33,677 bases of DNA from Rhodoblastus sp. 17X3 (GCF_030056575.1 NZ_JASHHX010000030.1:1-33677), one strand, 5' to 3'; positions 1-8,343 are shown, counted from the first letter of the stretch. The notes: a model not told the origin generated them from the letters alone. Program-made: numbers and translations.

Positions 1-562
1 AGTGATCGATATACCGAATCGCATAAGAACACAATAAGAACGCCGACCCGAGCGCTGCGACTGTGTTCGTCGGTCGGCCGCGAAGCGGCTGTCCTGAAAT
101 TGAGGGGCGATCCCTGTTCCGCGCTCGCATAATCTCTGCTTATCCGATTTAATTCCCTGTTTTGCTTCGTAGGGAATTCGTATGTAACCCCTTGTTAAAA
201 ATCAATAATATGAAGCTAAAACAGTCGGCGCTCCCCTATTTTGCGACAAGTTCCCTGATATTTTCCCTGAAAGCAGGGATTTCGACACGCGGAGACCGGT
301 TCGACTGGCACTGTGTCGTCAGCCATTGTTCTAACTGGATTTTTCGCTGATTTTCCGCCTGAATGCGCCCGTTTTCATGTTGCGTTGTGCTGCAGCCGGT
401 TCCCTTGATTTCCAACGATTTCCAAAGAGGTGCAGCAACTCCACGCGACATGCGCGCGACATGAACCCGGGAAATGTTCTGTCTATGTCTCGCCATGGTT
501 GTCGGTTCGCTGCAAAATCCTCCCCTCAAAATAGAGTCGGCAGTGCAACAACCGATACAGCA
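1..562. other. Gene-poor left edge with TTCCCTG repeats and hairpins
   Basis: I see no convincing gene in these 562 bases; open frames here lack a ribosome site and coding character. The motif TTCCCTG occurs at 153-159, 251-257 and 263-269, with inverted counterparts at 171-178 and 273-279. The first copy forms an 8-bp stem (AATTCCCT at 151-158 with AGGGAATT at 171-178), and the third faces a nearby AGGGA. From memory, similar TTCCCTG-rich hairpin regions flank insertion sequences and integrases in Hyphomicrobiales, so this may be a mobile-element border; that is recollection, not a search result. Most of the stretch is more AT-rich than the genes that follow. Confidence 0.4.
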
Positions 563-838
563 ATGAAGCCCGAACGTCCCTACGATCCCATGACGATCGC
601 CAACGCCGTCGAGCTCGGGCTGACGGGAGTGATTCTGTATTGCCGGAAGTGCCCCCGCGAGGGCGCGATCGGCTTCGATGCACTGGCGTTGCCGCTGGAG
701 ACGGCTGTCCCGGATATTGCCCGCACTTGGCGCTTCGTCTGTTCGGGCTGCGGCGCCCAGTCAGTGGTCTCGCTGCCAGATTGGACCGCATACAAAGCAC
801 CCGGCGCCGGAGGGATGGCGCGATCGATCGCGATTTAG
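563..838 (+). CDS. Small zinc-ribbon-like hypothetical protein
   Basis: This 91-residue protein has two Cys pairs, CRKC near residue 28 and CSGC near residue 60, spaced as in a small zinc ribbon, so structural zinc binding is likely. There is no signal peptide or membrane segment, so it should be cytoplasmic. I chose the ATG at 563 because the conserved-looking part starts there, although the frame stays open to 377 with a much less protein-like N-terminus. It could be a DNA- or RNA-binding accessory protein of the sort found near mobile elements, but no family is recognised and no function is claimed. It stands alone, 75 bases before the next small gene on the same strand. Confidence 0.6.
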   Translation: MKPERPYDPMTIANAVELGLTGVILYCRKCPREGAIGFDALALPLETAVPDIARTWRFVCSGCGAQSVVSLPDWTAYKAPGAGGMARSIAI

Positions 839-913
839 GATATGGGCGGAGGCGATGCGTTAAGATGAGCTTCGCGACTCAGGCCCGGCGCCAATGCCTT
901 GGAGCGGAAGTAA

Positions 914-1063
914 ATGGATATCCACATCCCTATCACCCACCCTCAACCACTTGCCGCGATTGTCGCAGGCGTAGCAATTCTCGTCTTCCCATCGCGCCTT
1001 AATTACATTCTGGCCGCGTATCTCGTCCTCACCGGAATTTTTGGGCTGGGTTTGTTTCGCTGA
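914..1063 (+). CDS. DUF3096-family small membrane protein
   Basis: This 49-residue protein matches the DUF3096 pattern: a short polar start, QPL, a hydrophobic helix (AAIVAGVAILVF), the conserved P-S-R-L-N-Y turn, a second hydrophobic helix (ILAAYLVLTGIFGLG) and a short tail. Two helices in a hairpin make it an inner-membrane protein. The family is widespread in proteobacteria with unknown function. GGAG at 901-904 lies nine bases before the ATG. It is easily missed because of its length. The stop at 1061-1063 is followed after about 40 bases by a hairpin that serves the opposite-strand gene. Confidence 0.75.
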   Translation: MDIHIPITHPQPLAAIVAGVAILVFPSRLNYILAAYLVLTGIFGLGLFR

Positions 1064-1102
1064 TCGGGGCGGGGTGCGCGCCGGGCGTGGGGTGCGCAAA
1101 AA

Positions 1103-1133
1103 AACGCCCGCCAGTGCATCCGTGGCGGGCGTT
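1103..1133 (-). terminator. Rho-independent terminator for the minus-strand gene at 1167-1424
   Basis: A perfect 11-bp stem pairs AACGCCCGCCA (1103-1113) with TGGCGGGCGTT (1123-1133) around a 9-base loop. Seven As on the plus strand at 1098-1104 become a U run directly after the hairpin on minus-strand RNA. The hairpin begins 34 bases past the stop of the minus-strand gene. Confidence 0.85.
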
Positions 1134-1166
1134 CATCCGTCCGGTCGAAGCGTGGTTGCTTCAGCC

Positions 1167-1424
1167 CTACTCATTTTCGCCTTGATCGTTTTGTTCGCGC
1201 CACTCACGTTGTTGCTGCCACCGGTTGTGCATTTGCTGCAGGCGCCAGCAAGCCTCATCGTCGCCGTTCTCGCAAGCGTACCGCAATTGCTGCCTAAAAC
1301 CTCCCCCCGACGTGAGCCAATAATCTTGGGCATGAGCAGAGGAGGCTAGGCCGATGATGGTAAGCGTGGCAACGATCCAAATTTTTCCGGTCATGGTGTT
1401 CTTTCGAAATTGCGGGCTTGTCAT
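1167..1424 (-). CDS. Small exported hypothetical protein
   Basis: The product is about 85 residues with an N-terminal signal peptide (hydrophobic IWIVATLTIIGLAS, then AHA-Q as the likely cleavage site) and a mature part of about 55 residues. That part contains CENGDDEACWRL, a Cys pair that could form a disulfide, and a Gln/Arg/Glu-rich helical C-terminus (QQMHNRWQQQREWREQ). I chose the ATG at 1424 because GGAG lies just upstream; the ATG at 1394 gives a more typical signal peptide but a weaker ribosome site. The family of short 'CENGD..ACWRL' periplasmic proteins is known in Hyphomicrobiales, but I cannot assign a function. A strong terminator follows. Confidence 0.6.
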   Translation of the reverse strand: MTSPQFRKNTMTGKIWIVATLTIIGLASSAHAQDYWLTSGGGFRQQLRYACENGDDEACWRLQQMHNRWQQQREWREQNDQGENE

Positions 1425-1483
1425 CTTGCTCCGCAAAATGACGGTACCTCGTTCGCTTGGATAAAGATGGGCGGAATATGGCG

Positions 1484-1609
1484 CTACTTTGTTCGCGCGC
1501 GACTTTGTCGGGCCGACCCACCGTTCTGCGCCTCGATGGCGTCCTCGATCAGCGTCCGCATGGCCGGCGTGAATTCGAGGATATGGGTTGGAGCGTCAGG
1601 CCGACGCAT
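1484..1609 (-). CDS. Possible 41-residue protein overlapping the gene upstream
   Basis: The ATG at 1609 lies inside the last codons of the preceding minus-strand gene, giving a 14-base overlap (ATGCGTCGGCCTGA) typical of translational coupling. The product has a helical stretch (PTHILEFTPAMRTLIEDAIEAQ) followed by a basic Ser/Arg tail. It shows no known motif. The helix has good coding character, but the overlap and length leave open that it is the frameshifted tail of the upstream gene rather than a separate protein. Confidence 0.4.
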   Translation of the reverse strand: MRRPDAPTHILEFTPAMRTLIEDAIEAQNGGSARQSRARTK

Positions 1610-1943
1610 CGGCATCGTCCTTATGCGCGATCGCCTCGGCGCTCAGGCGATGCGGGTTGTATTTCTCGCTCATAAAATATTCGCCGCAACCGTCGTCGGG
1701 GGAGGCATCAGTTATCGAGACGATGAAATCCCGGATCGAGTAGCACATACGTTTGATGGCGGTTTCCGCCTTGTCGCATTCGCTCTTGCGCTCAGATTCT
1801 TCCGGAACCCAGGAACTGAGGAGATCGGCCGCATCTTTGATGAGACACAAATGGAACATTGCCCCGGTGGCGCTGGTCGCGGGGAAGGCCGATGCGGCTA
1901 TTTCAATTTCGTCGAGTTTTTCGGTCAGCACGCGCATTTGCAC
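1596..1943 (-). CDS. Hypothetical helical protein, probably cut at its 5' end
   Basis: The frame encodes a helical cytoplasmic protein with coding-like composition (EKLDEIEIAASAF; CLIKDAADLLSSW; ESERKSECDKAETAIKRM) and a C-terminal segment with DDGCGEYFMSEKYNPH. No family is recognised. The annotated start is a GTG at 1943, but the same frame stays open and protein-like for another 33 codons to 2042, through an ADVVIKAHAHADTLKIA segment with no start codon. A stop sits at 2043-2045. This suggests the real N-terminus has been lost and the gene is truncated. Exactly where it breaks off, a plus-strand remnant begins, so 2030-2045 is a likely recombination junction. Confidence 0.5.
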   Translation of the reverse strand: MQMRVLTEKLDEIEIAASAFPATSATGAMFHLCLIKDAADLLSSWVPEESERKSECDKAETAIKRMCYSIRDFIVSITDASPDDGCGEYFMSEKYNPHRLSAEAIAHKDDADASA

Positions 1944-2028
1944 GTCAAGAAGCTGCTTTTCCTTGTTCCCGGCGATCTTGAGCGTATCGGCGTGGGCATG
2001 CGCCTTGATGACGACGTCGGCGTCCTGA

Positions 2029-2220
2029 GCCAGTTGCGCGACTCATGGCACGCCCGGCGAAGTTGTTGCCATCGAAGATGGCTTGGTCGTGTGGGCGGGG
2101 CCGGTGGAGGAAATTGCCGAGGCGTGGCCATTCGACGCCATTTTCTGCCACGATGAGGACGAGAAATGGCTCATTGGCCAGTTGCGCGGCGCGGGAGACG
2201 CGAAGGCGTCCGATCAATGA
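2029..2220 (+). pseudogene. Plus-strand gene remnant without a start
   Basis: A frame open from a stop at 2026-2028 to TGA at 2218-2220 reads like a real protein C-terminus: GTPGEVVAIEDGLVVWAGP, then EEIAEAWPFDAIFCHDEDEKWL and IGQLRGAG. It has no ATG, only in-frame TTG and GTG codons, and no ribosome site near its left end. I do not recognise the family. It abuts the truncated minus-strand gene head to head, as expected if a deletion or insertion removed the 5' ends of two genes. Confidence 0.4.
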
Positions 2221-2331
2221 CAATCCCGCTTATGGTTTGAGCCGCCGTCAATTGCACCCCCGGTCGAGCCGAGATAACGTGAACAAAAAATCAGCGTCGC
2301 CTGGGTTCGGCGACGCCGGGAGGACGACGCC

Positions 2332-2697
2332 ATGTCTCAAACGCTCTATGCCCGCCTTGGCGGCTATGACGCCATTAGCGCAGTATGCGATGACCTTTTG
2401 CCGCGCTTGATGGCAGACTCGCAACTCGGACGCTTTTGGAAGAACCGGGGAGCGGATGGCGTGCGGCGCGAGAAACAGCTGCTGGTTGATTTTCTCTGCG
2501 CTTCAGCCGGCGGCCCCCGTTACTATGTCGGTCGCGAAATGAAGCTCAGCCACGAGGGCATGGGCATCGACGACAGTGACTGGCAAATATTCCTAAGCTG
2601 CCTGCACGCCACGCTGGACAAATTCCAAGTTCCCGACCCGGAACGCTCCCAGGTGTTGGCCTTCGTTGAAAGCACAAAGGCCGACATCGTCGAGTAA
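2332..2697 (+). CDS. Group-I-like truncated hemoglobin
   Basis: This 121-residue protein has the 2-over-2 truncated globin signature: YARLGGYDAI at the start, DSQLGRFW, then GGPRYYVGREM and SHEGMGI with His74 as the proximal heme ligand. Members bind O2 or NO and act in NO detoxification or oxygen handling in the cytoplasm. The segment CDDLLPRLMAD aligns with the usual VDDFYxRVLAD, placing Leu23 where most group-I members have the distal B10 Tyr. A non-standard distal pocket is therefore likely; I believe a subgroup with this feature exists. GGGAGG lies upstream of the ATG with suitable spacing. It is monocistronic, with no obvious partner gene nearby. Confidence 0.85.
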   Translation: MSQTLYARLGGYDAISAVCDDLLPRLMADSQLGRFWKNRGADGVRREKQLLVDFLCASAGGPRYYVGREMKLSHEGMGIDDSDWQIFLSCLHATLDKFQVPDPERSQVLAFVESTKADIVE

Positions 2698-2748
2698 GTT
2701 GGCCGGCCAAAACTGGGCGCGCCGCGAAGGCCATGCTTCCGGACGCGA

Positions 2749-3078
2749 TCACCAGTCGCAGCGACGCACAACACGGTACCCCTCGATATCGCCGTCTTCA
2801 TCGTAAATTGGCTGACGAACCCGGTGGCACGAGCTGTAATAGACCGCTGGCGGCGGTGCATATTCCTCGGAATAGGCGGGCTCTACCGGATATGCAGGCT
2901 CTTGATAACGCGGCTGCGAAAGCACTCCGCCGATGATCGCGCCAGCCGCCAACCCGCCGATAGCTCCTGCAACAACCGCCCCAGTGTCATTCGCGCGCGC
3001 CGGCGCCACGGCCACAAACAAACTGAGCCCAATAGACGCGGCCGCCAAGCTCGCTACGAGAGAAGAACGCGTTACCAT
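2749..3078 (-). CDS. Exported glycine-zipper hypothetical protein
   Basis: This is a 109-residue protein with a signal peptide (SLVASLAAASIGLSLFVAVAPARA-N). A glycine-zipper helix follows (AVVAGAIGGLAAGAIIGGVL), which may insert into or pack against a membrane, then a Pro/Tyr-rich linker (PAYPVEPAYSEEYAPPP) and a C-terminal segment with two Cys (SSCHRVRQ and RVVRRCDW). Proteins of this layout are common in Hyphomicrobiales cell envelopes with no assigned function. GGAGG lies 6 bases before the ATG. It converges with the hemoglobin gene; a perfect palindrome TTGGCCGGCCAA at 2699-2710 lies in the gap and might help end transcription. Confidence 0.7.
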   Translation of the reverse strand: MVTRSSLVASLAAASIGLSLFVAVAPARANDTGAVVAGAIGGLAAGAIIGGVLSQPRYQEPAYPVEPAYSEEYAPPPAVYYSSCHRVRQPIYDEDGDIEGYRVVRRCDW

Positions 3079-3117
3079 CTCAACCTCCGTCCCGGTTTAG
3101 CAATGTTCCTCCATTCA

Positions 3118-3369
3118 TTATGAAGCGGCGATTAACGAAACGTTGGCTTCTGGCGTGAGGCTATCGACCTTGACGGCGCGGCGGGCGTCGTCGCGATCAA
3201 GGCCAAGATCACGCGCGGCTTTGCTGATGCCCTTCTCGGCTGGCTGCTTCCCGCCCAAAGGTTGCGCAACCTTCTCAGCGAGCCGCGCCCATTCCGCGAT
3301 CTGTTCATCGCGCTCCAGCACGGTCAGTTCGGCGCGTGCATGGCTGCTGGGGCGCCGCTTTGATCCTTG
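3118..3369 (-). pseudogene. ParB-like partition protein fragment
   Basis: The frame is open from a stop at 3370-3372 and reads HARAELTVLERDEQIAEW, then a Gly/Lys-rich linker, then KAARDLGLDRDDARRAVKVD and SLTPEA. This matches the middle of ParB/RepB-type proteins of plasmids and phages: the end of the ParB N-domain followed by the start of the HTH domain. The N-terminal part of the ParB domain and everything after SLTPEA are missing, and the last codons look unrelated. It is best read as a relic of a plasmid or integrated element, agreeing with other broken genes in this block. Confidence 0.65.
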
Positions 3370-3423
3370 TCAATGCCGCAGCGAGACCCGGGTCCATACT
3401 GAAAGATATATTGGGGAGCGCGG

Positions 3424-3834
3424 ATGATGCGCGCGTTAAGTTCAGCTATCGCGGCACTGTTGTTTGCTGCGCCACCGGCGATGTCCCAAAGTAAATGGCT
3501 TGAAAGCGGGCGCCTCGAACGATGGGAGGTAAGCGAGCTCTGCGGACGGACGGGTGACGTCCGATCATTGGCTCGCGCGCAGATGACTACGACTGGCCCC
3601 GAACGCTGGCGGCAGTTGTCGCGGCAGCAACTCACCGTCGAAGCCTTTGTCTTGGGTACGCCTCCCATGGATCCCGGGCGGTGCTACATAGTGGCGCGAG
3701 CTGGGCTTGGCGAGGACACCGAACGTCGCCTCTTTGAGGTCCGCGACTTCATTGTCAACGCTGAAAGTACGAGCGTCTTCGTGGTCGGCCGCAACTTTGC
3801 GCTGCCGCTAAAAAGTGGCGAGCCGACGCGTTGA
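3424..3834 (+). CDS. Exported hypothetical protein
   Basis: This is a 136-residue protein with a clear signal peptide (RALSSAIAALLFAAPPAMSQ) and a mature domain of about 115 residues. It has one Cys near residue 40 (VSELCGRTGD), another in RCYIVAR, and a C-terminal beta-like segment (TSVFVVGRNFALPLK). GGGGAG lies just before two successive ATGs (3424 and 3427); either may be used. No family is recognised. It is likely periplasmic. It begins 54 bases from the ParB relic on the other strand. Confidence 0.6.
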   Translation: MMRALSSAIAALLFAAPPAMSQSKWLESGRLERWEVSELCGRTGDVRSLARAQMTTTGPERWRQLSRQQLTVEAFVLGTPPMDPGRCYIVARAGLGEDTERRLFEVRDFIVNAESTSVFVVGRNFALPLKSGEPTR

Positions 3835-3960
3835 TCTGCGGCTAGGCCTTCCTCAAAGCCGCGTGGTCAGCCCCTCATTTCGGCGCGGCCTGCAACAGGC
3901 TGGCGATATCATTCCCCATATGCTGGAAACGGCCGCCCGTACCTCCGGGGCGGATGTTCT

Positions 3961-4128
3961 CTTAACGACATCGCCCAATCAAACGAGCCCGTAATTGGCC
4001 TGCATCGCATATCCGTTGCGAACGCCTCGCAACATCTGCGGCTGATGCGGAACGTCGGCTTGCTCGCCTCCCGGGGGGACGGCAAGCAGGTCGAAGAACA
4101 GCCCGGAATGGTCGCTTTGCGCCTTTGA
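3961..4128 (+). pseudogene. ArsR-type helix-turn-helix fragment
   Basis: The plus-strand frame reads LNDIAQSNEPVIGLHRIS and continues ANASQHLRLMRNVGLLASRG, then DGKQV and a TGA at 4126-4128. This is the recognition-helix region of ArsR/SmtB regulators, where ANVSQHL..LR.AGLV..RR.GK is typical. There is no start codon in frame, the N-terminal helices are absent, and the C-terminal dimerisation helix is replaced by an unrelated short tail. It is a decayed regulator, perhaps of the ArsR family that controls metal or sulfur genes (SoxR is one). A long open frame on the opposite strand here is its shadow. Confidence 0.5.
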
Positions 4129-4288
4129 CAGGACGTTGACGACCGAGGTTCCTTCGTCGCCATTAGGTCGAGGATGTCAATCGCAAGCTCGGAGTCGGGC
4201 GGCATTCGGTCGCATAGCCAAACGAGCCAGACCTGATGGCAATTTGGGCCGCCCCGTGTTAGACGAGACGGGAAGACGGAGTTTGAGA

Positions 4289-4762
4289 TTGACGCGTCGA
4301 TACGTGTCGTTCGCTTTATGGCGCGCAGCCGCTTTGATCGCGGTTGTGATGACGCTCGGTTCTGCGCCCGCCTTCGCCCATGCCGCCGATAATTGCCGCG
4401 ACCAGGTCGCATCCCGCAACGCAGGGCTTGTCTCGATCGGCGCGAGCTATCTGAAATTCGCCCCCGTTTCCGCAGAGAGTTTGAAGGGGCCGCAGGATCG
4501 GATTTATGCGCCGATCGCGCATTCGACAAATGCCGGTTCCGGAATGCGGACGGCAGTCGCGCTCGGTTCGGCCTCCCAGGACAGGACAAACGTCGCCTGT
4601 TCTAAATGCAGCGCGGGTTGCTGCGCGCCCGCTTGCCTTATCGTTCAAGCAGCGGTCCTTCCCGAGGTGCGTTTTGCCAGTACTGTGGCGCTGCCTCAAT
4701 TCGCCGCGGTCGCTGGCCTGAATCCGGCATCTCTGCTCGAGCCTCCGAACTCCTTCGCCTGA
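4289..4762 (+). CDS. Exported Cys-rich small protein near the copper island
   Basis: The protein is about 157 residues. It has an N-terminal signal peptide (ALWRAAALIAVVMTLGSAPAFAHA), a 70-residue middle part, then CSKCSAGCCAPACL, a dense Cys cluster suitable for metal binding, and a hydrophobic C-terminal third. The start is uncertain: TTG at 4289 has GGAG (4278-4281) seven bases upstream, while TTG 4283 and GTG 4304 are alternatives; no ATG fits. Layout and Cys/His content resemble the small proteins at 7840 and 10247, which sit inside the copper genes, so a periplasmic metal-binding role is plausible but inferred. It precedes cueR by a gap of 233 bases in which I see no gene. Confidence 0.5.
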   Translation: MTRRYVSFALWRAAALIAVVMTLGSAPAFAHAADNCRDQVASRNAGLVSIGASYLKFAPVSAESLKGPQDRIYAPIAHSTNAGSGMRTAVALGSASQDRTNVACSKCSAGCCAPACLIVQAAVLPEVRFASTVALPQFAAVAGLNPASLLEPPNSFA

Positions 4763-4995
4763 ACGCAAGCCGTTGGCGCCCTTTCGCTCAGGGGAAGTGG
4801 CGCCGTCCGCCGTTCCGGCCGAAGGTTTTTGTCATGTCTTCCGGATTTGTTGCTCTTTTTGCGGCGTCGCAGCGCGCGCTTCGCGGCGCGTTATGGTCCG
4901 CCGCGCCCCAACGCGGGCCGCGTCAAGATCCCGCCAGACAGGTCACAGAATACGCTTGGAGATCTTGCGCGCGGACAGCGACCAATTGGCCCGTC

Positions 4996-5403
4996 TCAAG
5001 TCAGCGTCCGGTGACAGGCGTCGCCGAGATCGGCGAGGATCGGGCAGTCGGGGGTGGCGTCTCCCGGGCAAGCGTCGATCAATCGGCGAAGCGTAGCGAT
5101 CATCGCCAGCATTTCAGCGACGCGGTTCTCGAGATCCTCGACATGAACGGTGGCGATGCGCCGGACCTCGCTGCTCGGGCGGGTTTCATCGCGCCAAAGT
5201 GCAAGAAGGCCGCCGATCTCCTCGATGGAGAAGCCAAGCTTCCGCGCCCGGCGGATGAACCTGAGGTCGTGAACGTCGCGCTCGCCATAGTCCCGATAAA
5301 GGTTCTCCCGGCGCGCCGCCGGCCGCACAAGGCCGATCGCCTCGTAGTGGCGGATCATTTTGGCCGATACGCCAGTCTGTTTCGCGGCGAGGCCGATATT
5401 CAT
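4996..5403 (-). CDS. cueR: MerR-family copper-sensing activator CueR
   Basis: The product is 135 residues, the same length as Escherichia coli CueR. The N-terminal winged helix (MNIGLAAKQTGVSAKMIRHY, then GLVRP and NLYRDYGERDV) binds DNA, the middle helix dimerises, and CPGDATPDCPI places Cys112 and Cys120 as the paired Cu(I) ligands. CueR senses cytoplasmic Cu(I) and activates copA by distorting a promoter with an overlong spacer. I chose the ATG at 5403 because AAGGAG lies 8 bases upstream; the longer frame to 5427 would overlap the operator. It is divergent from copA with the shared operator between them. Confidence 0.92.
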   Translation of the reverse strand: MNIGLAAKQTGVSAKMIRHYEAIGLVRPAARRENLYRDYGERDVHDLRFIRRARKLGFSIEEIGGLLALWRDETRPSSEVRRIATVHVEDLENRVAEMLAMIATLRRLIDACPGDATPDCPILADLGDACHRTLT

Positions 5404-5415
5404 CGATTCAGCTCC

Positions 5416-5446
5416 TTGACCTTCCAATGATGGGAAGGTGTACGCC
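5416..5446 (+). promoter_or_regulatory. CueR operator and copA promoter
   Basis: A perfect 7-7-7 inverted repeat pairs ACCTTCC (5419-5425) with GGAAGGT (5433-5439). The -35 element TTGACC at 5416-5421 overlaps its left arm, and a -10 region lies around 5441-5446 after a 19-bp spacer. This is the classic architecture of MerR-type copper promoters such as E. coli copA. The copA ATG at 5477 follows about 30 bases later. The operator also lies immediately upstream of cueR, so it may set cueR expression too. Confidence 0.88.
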
Positions 5447-5476
5447 TTTAATCAGGTTACGGGAAGGAATTTTGTC

Positions 5477-7843
5477 ATGGGTGAAACAACGCCGCACAAA
5501 CACAATCATGCCGGCCACGCTCACCATTCGGTCGACGCGGGGGCTGGGACCCAGGCGACGAAGGACCCTGTTTGCGGGATGACTGTCGATCCCCAAAAGG
5601 CGTTGAGCGCCGCCCACGACGGCAAGACCTATTTCTTCTGCTCGGAAAAATGCCGCGGCAAATTCACCGCGGATCCCGCGCATTACGTGCAGCCGCCAGC
5701 GAAAAAGGAGCCGGCTCCGCCGGTTCCGGAAGGAACGATCTACACCTGCCCGATGCATCCCGAAATTCGTCAGCTCGGCCCCGGGAATTGCCCGATCTGC
5801 GGCATGACGCTGGAGCCGGTGCTGGTTTCCGCCGAAACCGGGCCGAGCGCCGAACTCAAAGACATGACGCGCCGGTTCTGGGTCGGCCTTGTCATTGCTC
5901 TGCCTGTGCTCGCGCTTGAAATGGGCGGGCATCTGACGGGACTGACGATGGCCTTGGGCCATGCAGCGTCGAACTGGACTCAATTGATCCTGGCGACGCC
6001 GGTCGTTCTTTGGGCTGGCTGGCCTTTTTTCGTTCGCGCCGCCCAATCGCTGGTGACGCGAAAGCTGAACATGTTCACCCTGATCGCGATGGGCACAGGC
6101 ATCGCCTGGGTCTATAGCGTCGTCGCGACGGTCGCGCCGCAAATGTTCCCGCCGGAGTTCCGGGACGCTGAAGGCGCGGTGGCGGTCTATTTCGAGGCGG
6201 CGGCGGTCATCACCGTGCTGGTTCTGCTTGGGCAGGTGCTCGAATTGCGGGCGCGCGAGACGACCAGCGGCGCGATACGCGCGCTCCTCGACCTCGCTCC
6301 GAAAACCGCGCGCCGCATTGGAGCCGACGGCGCCGAAGAGGAGGTTGGGCTGGACGCCGTGCAGGTCGGCGATCGCTTGCGTGTGCGCCCCGGCGAAAAA
6401 GTGCCCGTCGACTCGATTGTGCTCGAAGGGCGCAGCGCCGTCGATGAATCCATGGTGACCGGCGAATCCATGCCGGTCACGAAGGAAATCGGCGCTCACG
6501 TGATCGGCGGCACGATCAATCAGAGCGGTGGCCTCGTCGTGCAAGCGGAAAAGGTCGGGCGCGACACCATGCTGTCGCAGATCGTCCAGCTCGTCGCCGA
6601 AGCGCAGCGCAGCCGCGCGCCGATCCAGCGGCTTGCCGACCAGGTCTCCGGCTGGTTCGTCCCGGCGGTCATCGCCGTGGCCGTTCTGGCCTTCGCCGCC
6701 TGGTCGATTTTTGGGCCTGAGCCGCGCTTTTCCTACGGTCTGATCGCCGCCGTCGCCGTTCTCATCATCGCCTGCCCCTGCGCGCTTGGGCTCGCCACGC
6801 CGATGTCGATCATGGTGGGCGTCGGCCGCGGCGCCCAGGCCGGCGTACTGATCAAGAACGCCGAAGCGCTGGAACATATGGAAAAGGTCGATACGCTCGT
6901 GGTCGACAAGACCGGGACCTTGACCGAAGGCAAGCCGGCGGTCACAGCCATCGTCACGGCCGAGGGTTCGGCCGAGGCCGACGTGCTGCGGCTGGCGGCG
7001 AGCGTGGAGCGGGCGAGCGAGCATCCGCTGGCGCGCGCCATTGTCGCGGCCGCCGAGGCGCGCGGATTGGCGCTTTCTTCGGTCGAAGACTTCGATTCTC
7101 CGACCGGGCGGGGAGCCCTCGGAACGGTCGAGGGCCGCCATATCCTGCTGGGCAATGCTCGGTTTCTTGGAGAGCGGGGGATTTCGACCGAAAGCCTGGC
7201 CAAGGAGGCGGACAAACTTCGTGCGGACGGCGCCACGGCGATCTTCATCGCGATCGACGCCAGGGCGGCCGGAATTTTCGCCATCGCGGATCCGGTCAAG
7301 GCCACGACCCCTGCGGCTTTGGCGGCTCTGAAAGCGGCTGGGGTCAAAGTGGTGATGCTGACCGGCGACAATTGGACGACGGCGGAAGCCGTCGCGCGCC
7401 GGATCGGCATTGACGACGTCGAAGCCGAGGTTTTGCCGGACCAGAAAAGTGCGGTCGTCCAGCGTTACAAGGCGGCGGGACGGGTTGTGGCCATGGCGGG
7501 CGATGGCGTGAACGACGCGCCCGCCCTCGCGGCGGCCGATGTCGGCATCGCCATGGGGACGGGGACGGATGTCGCGATGGAAAGCGCCGGCGTCACTCTG
7601 CTCAAGGGCGACCTGACCGGGATCGTCCGCGCCCGGCTCCTGTCGAAGGCGACCATGGGCAATATCAGGCAGAACCTGTTCTTCGCCTTTGTCTATAACG
7701 CCCTCGGCGTGCCGGTTGCGGCCGGCGTCCTCTATCCGTTGTTCGGGATTTTGCTGTCGCCGATTATCGCGGCGGCGGCCATGGCCTTGTCCTCCGTCAG
7801 CGTGATCACCAATGCGGCGCGGTTGCGCAGGGTGCGGCTATGA
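5477..7843 (+). CDS. copA: Copper-exporting P1B-type ATPase with YHS and heavy-metal-binding N-domains
   Basis: This 788-residue inner-membrane pump drives Cu(I) from cytoplasm to periplasm using ATP. A His-rich start ([11 protein letters not shown]) is followed by a YHS-type domain (DPVCGMTVD and FFCSEKC, residues about 30-75) and a Cys-containing heavy-metal-binding module (TCPMHPEI and CPICGM, about 90-115). The catalytic core follows: the CPC metal site near residue 433, the phosphorylated Asp477 in DKTGTLT, His516-Pro in SEHPLA, and GDGVNDAP near 675. The classical MXCXXC ferredoxin-like domains are absent. I start at ATG 5477, with GGAAGGA upstream, because the more upstream ATG lies within the promoter. 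The stop overlaps the next ATG (ATGA). Confidence 0.93.
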   Translation: MGETTPHKHNHAGHAHHSVDAGAGTQATKDPVCGMTVDPQKALSAAHDGKTYFFCSEKCRGKFTADPAHYVQPPAKKEPAPPVPEGTIYTCPMHPEIRQLGPGNCPICGMTLEPVLVSAETGPSAELKDMTRRFWVGLVIALPVLALEMGGHLTGLTMALGHAASNWTQLILATPVVLWAGWPFFVRAAQSLVTRKLNMFTLIAMGTGIAWVYSVVATVAPQMFPPEFRDAEGAVAVYFEAAAVITVLVLLGQVLELRARETTSGAIRALLDLAPKTARRIGADGAEEEVGLDAVQVGDRLRVRPGEKVPVDSIVLEGRSAVDESMVTGESMPVTKEIGAHVIGGTINQSGGLVVQAEKVGRDTMLSQIVQLVAEAQRSRAPIQRLADQVSGWFVPAVIAVAVLAFAAWSIFGPEPRFSYGLIAAVAVLIIACPCALGLATPMSIMVGVGRGAQAGVLIKNAEALEHMEKVDTLVVDKTGTLTEGKPAVTAIVTAEGSAEADVLRLAASVERASEHPLARAIVAAAEARGLALSSVEDFDSPTGRGALGTVEGRHILLGNARFLGERGISTESLAKEADKLRADGATAIFIAIDARAAGIFAIADPVKATTPAALAALKAAGVKVVMLTGDNWTTAEAVARRIGIDDVEAEVLPDQKSAVVQRYKAAGRVVAMAGDGVNDAPALAAADVGIAMGTGTDVAMESAGVTLLKGDLTGIVRARLLSKATMGNIRQNLFFAFVYNALGVPVAAGVLYPLFGILLSPIIAAAAMALSSVSVITNAARLRRVRL

Positions 7844-8271
7844 AACTCCTGCCGGAAATATCTGAGGCCGGACGCGGCGACGGCGACAAGCGTCACGCGT
7901 CCATCAGAGACGGCTCCAAGCGGTCCGGAAACTTGGGGGTCTTGCGGATTGTCCGGCGAATGCTCCTGGCTTTCGCGGTCATGGGACTTTTCTTTGCGCC
8001 AACCGCTGGCCAGGCACACCGCGCCATGAATGATGGCGCGGTTGCCGCCATGACAGATCAAGCGCCTTGCTGTCCGCACCATCAGCCGGACGATTGCGGC
8101 AAATGCGCGCTTGCGTCGCTGTGCGGTTCGCATTGCCTGAATCTTCTGGCGGCGACGCTGGCGGCGCCCGCCGCCGGGACGTCGACGGTTGTCCTCGTGA
8201 TTGAGCCCCAATCGCAATCTGCGGTCGCCGGCATGAAGCACGCTCCGCCACGAAGGCCGCCCCGCGCTTGA
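7840..8271 (+). CDS. Small exported or membrane-anchored Cys/His-rich protein coupled to copA
   Basis: The product is 143 residues with a 40-residue polar start, a hydrophobic segment ([23 protein letters not shown]) that may anchor or be cleaved, then a metal-ligand-rich part: [25 protein letters not shown] (written here with six Cys and three His), and an Ala-rich second hydrophobic stretch. It resembles the small DUF2946-like copper-cluster proteins. Its ATG overlaps the copA stop by four bases, so translation is coupled to the pump and a periplasmic copper-binding role is likely. A later internal start at the hydrophobic segment is also possible. Confidence 0.65.
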   Translation: MKLLPEISEAGRGDGDKRHASIRDGSKRSGNLGVLRIVRRMLLAFAVMGLFFAPTAGQAHRAMNDGAVAAMTDQAPCCPHHQPDDCGKCALASLCGSHCLNLLAATLAAPAAGTSTVVLVIEPQSQSAVAGMKHAPPRRPPRA

Positions 8272-8343
8272 AGCGATCGGTCGGCCCCGGGCCAGGCGGG
8301 TCTCGCGCCTTCAAAAGCGAGGCTTTCCGGGTTGGGTTTGTTG

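Noticed and set aside
3909-4589. A minus-strand open frame of 226 codons
   Set aside because: Its product is Arg/Ser/Pro-rich without domains and overlaps the ArsR fragment and the exported Cys-rich protein on the other strand.
5408-7141. A minus-strand open frame of 577 codons
   Set aside because: It is antisense to copA and runs across the CueR operator.
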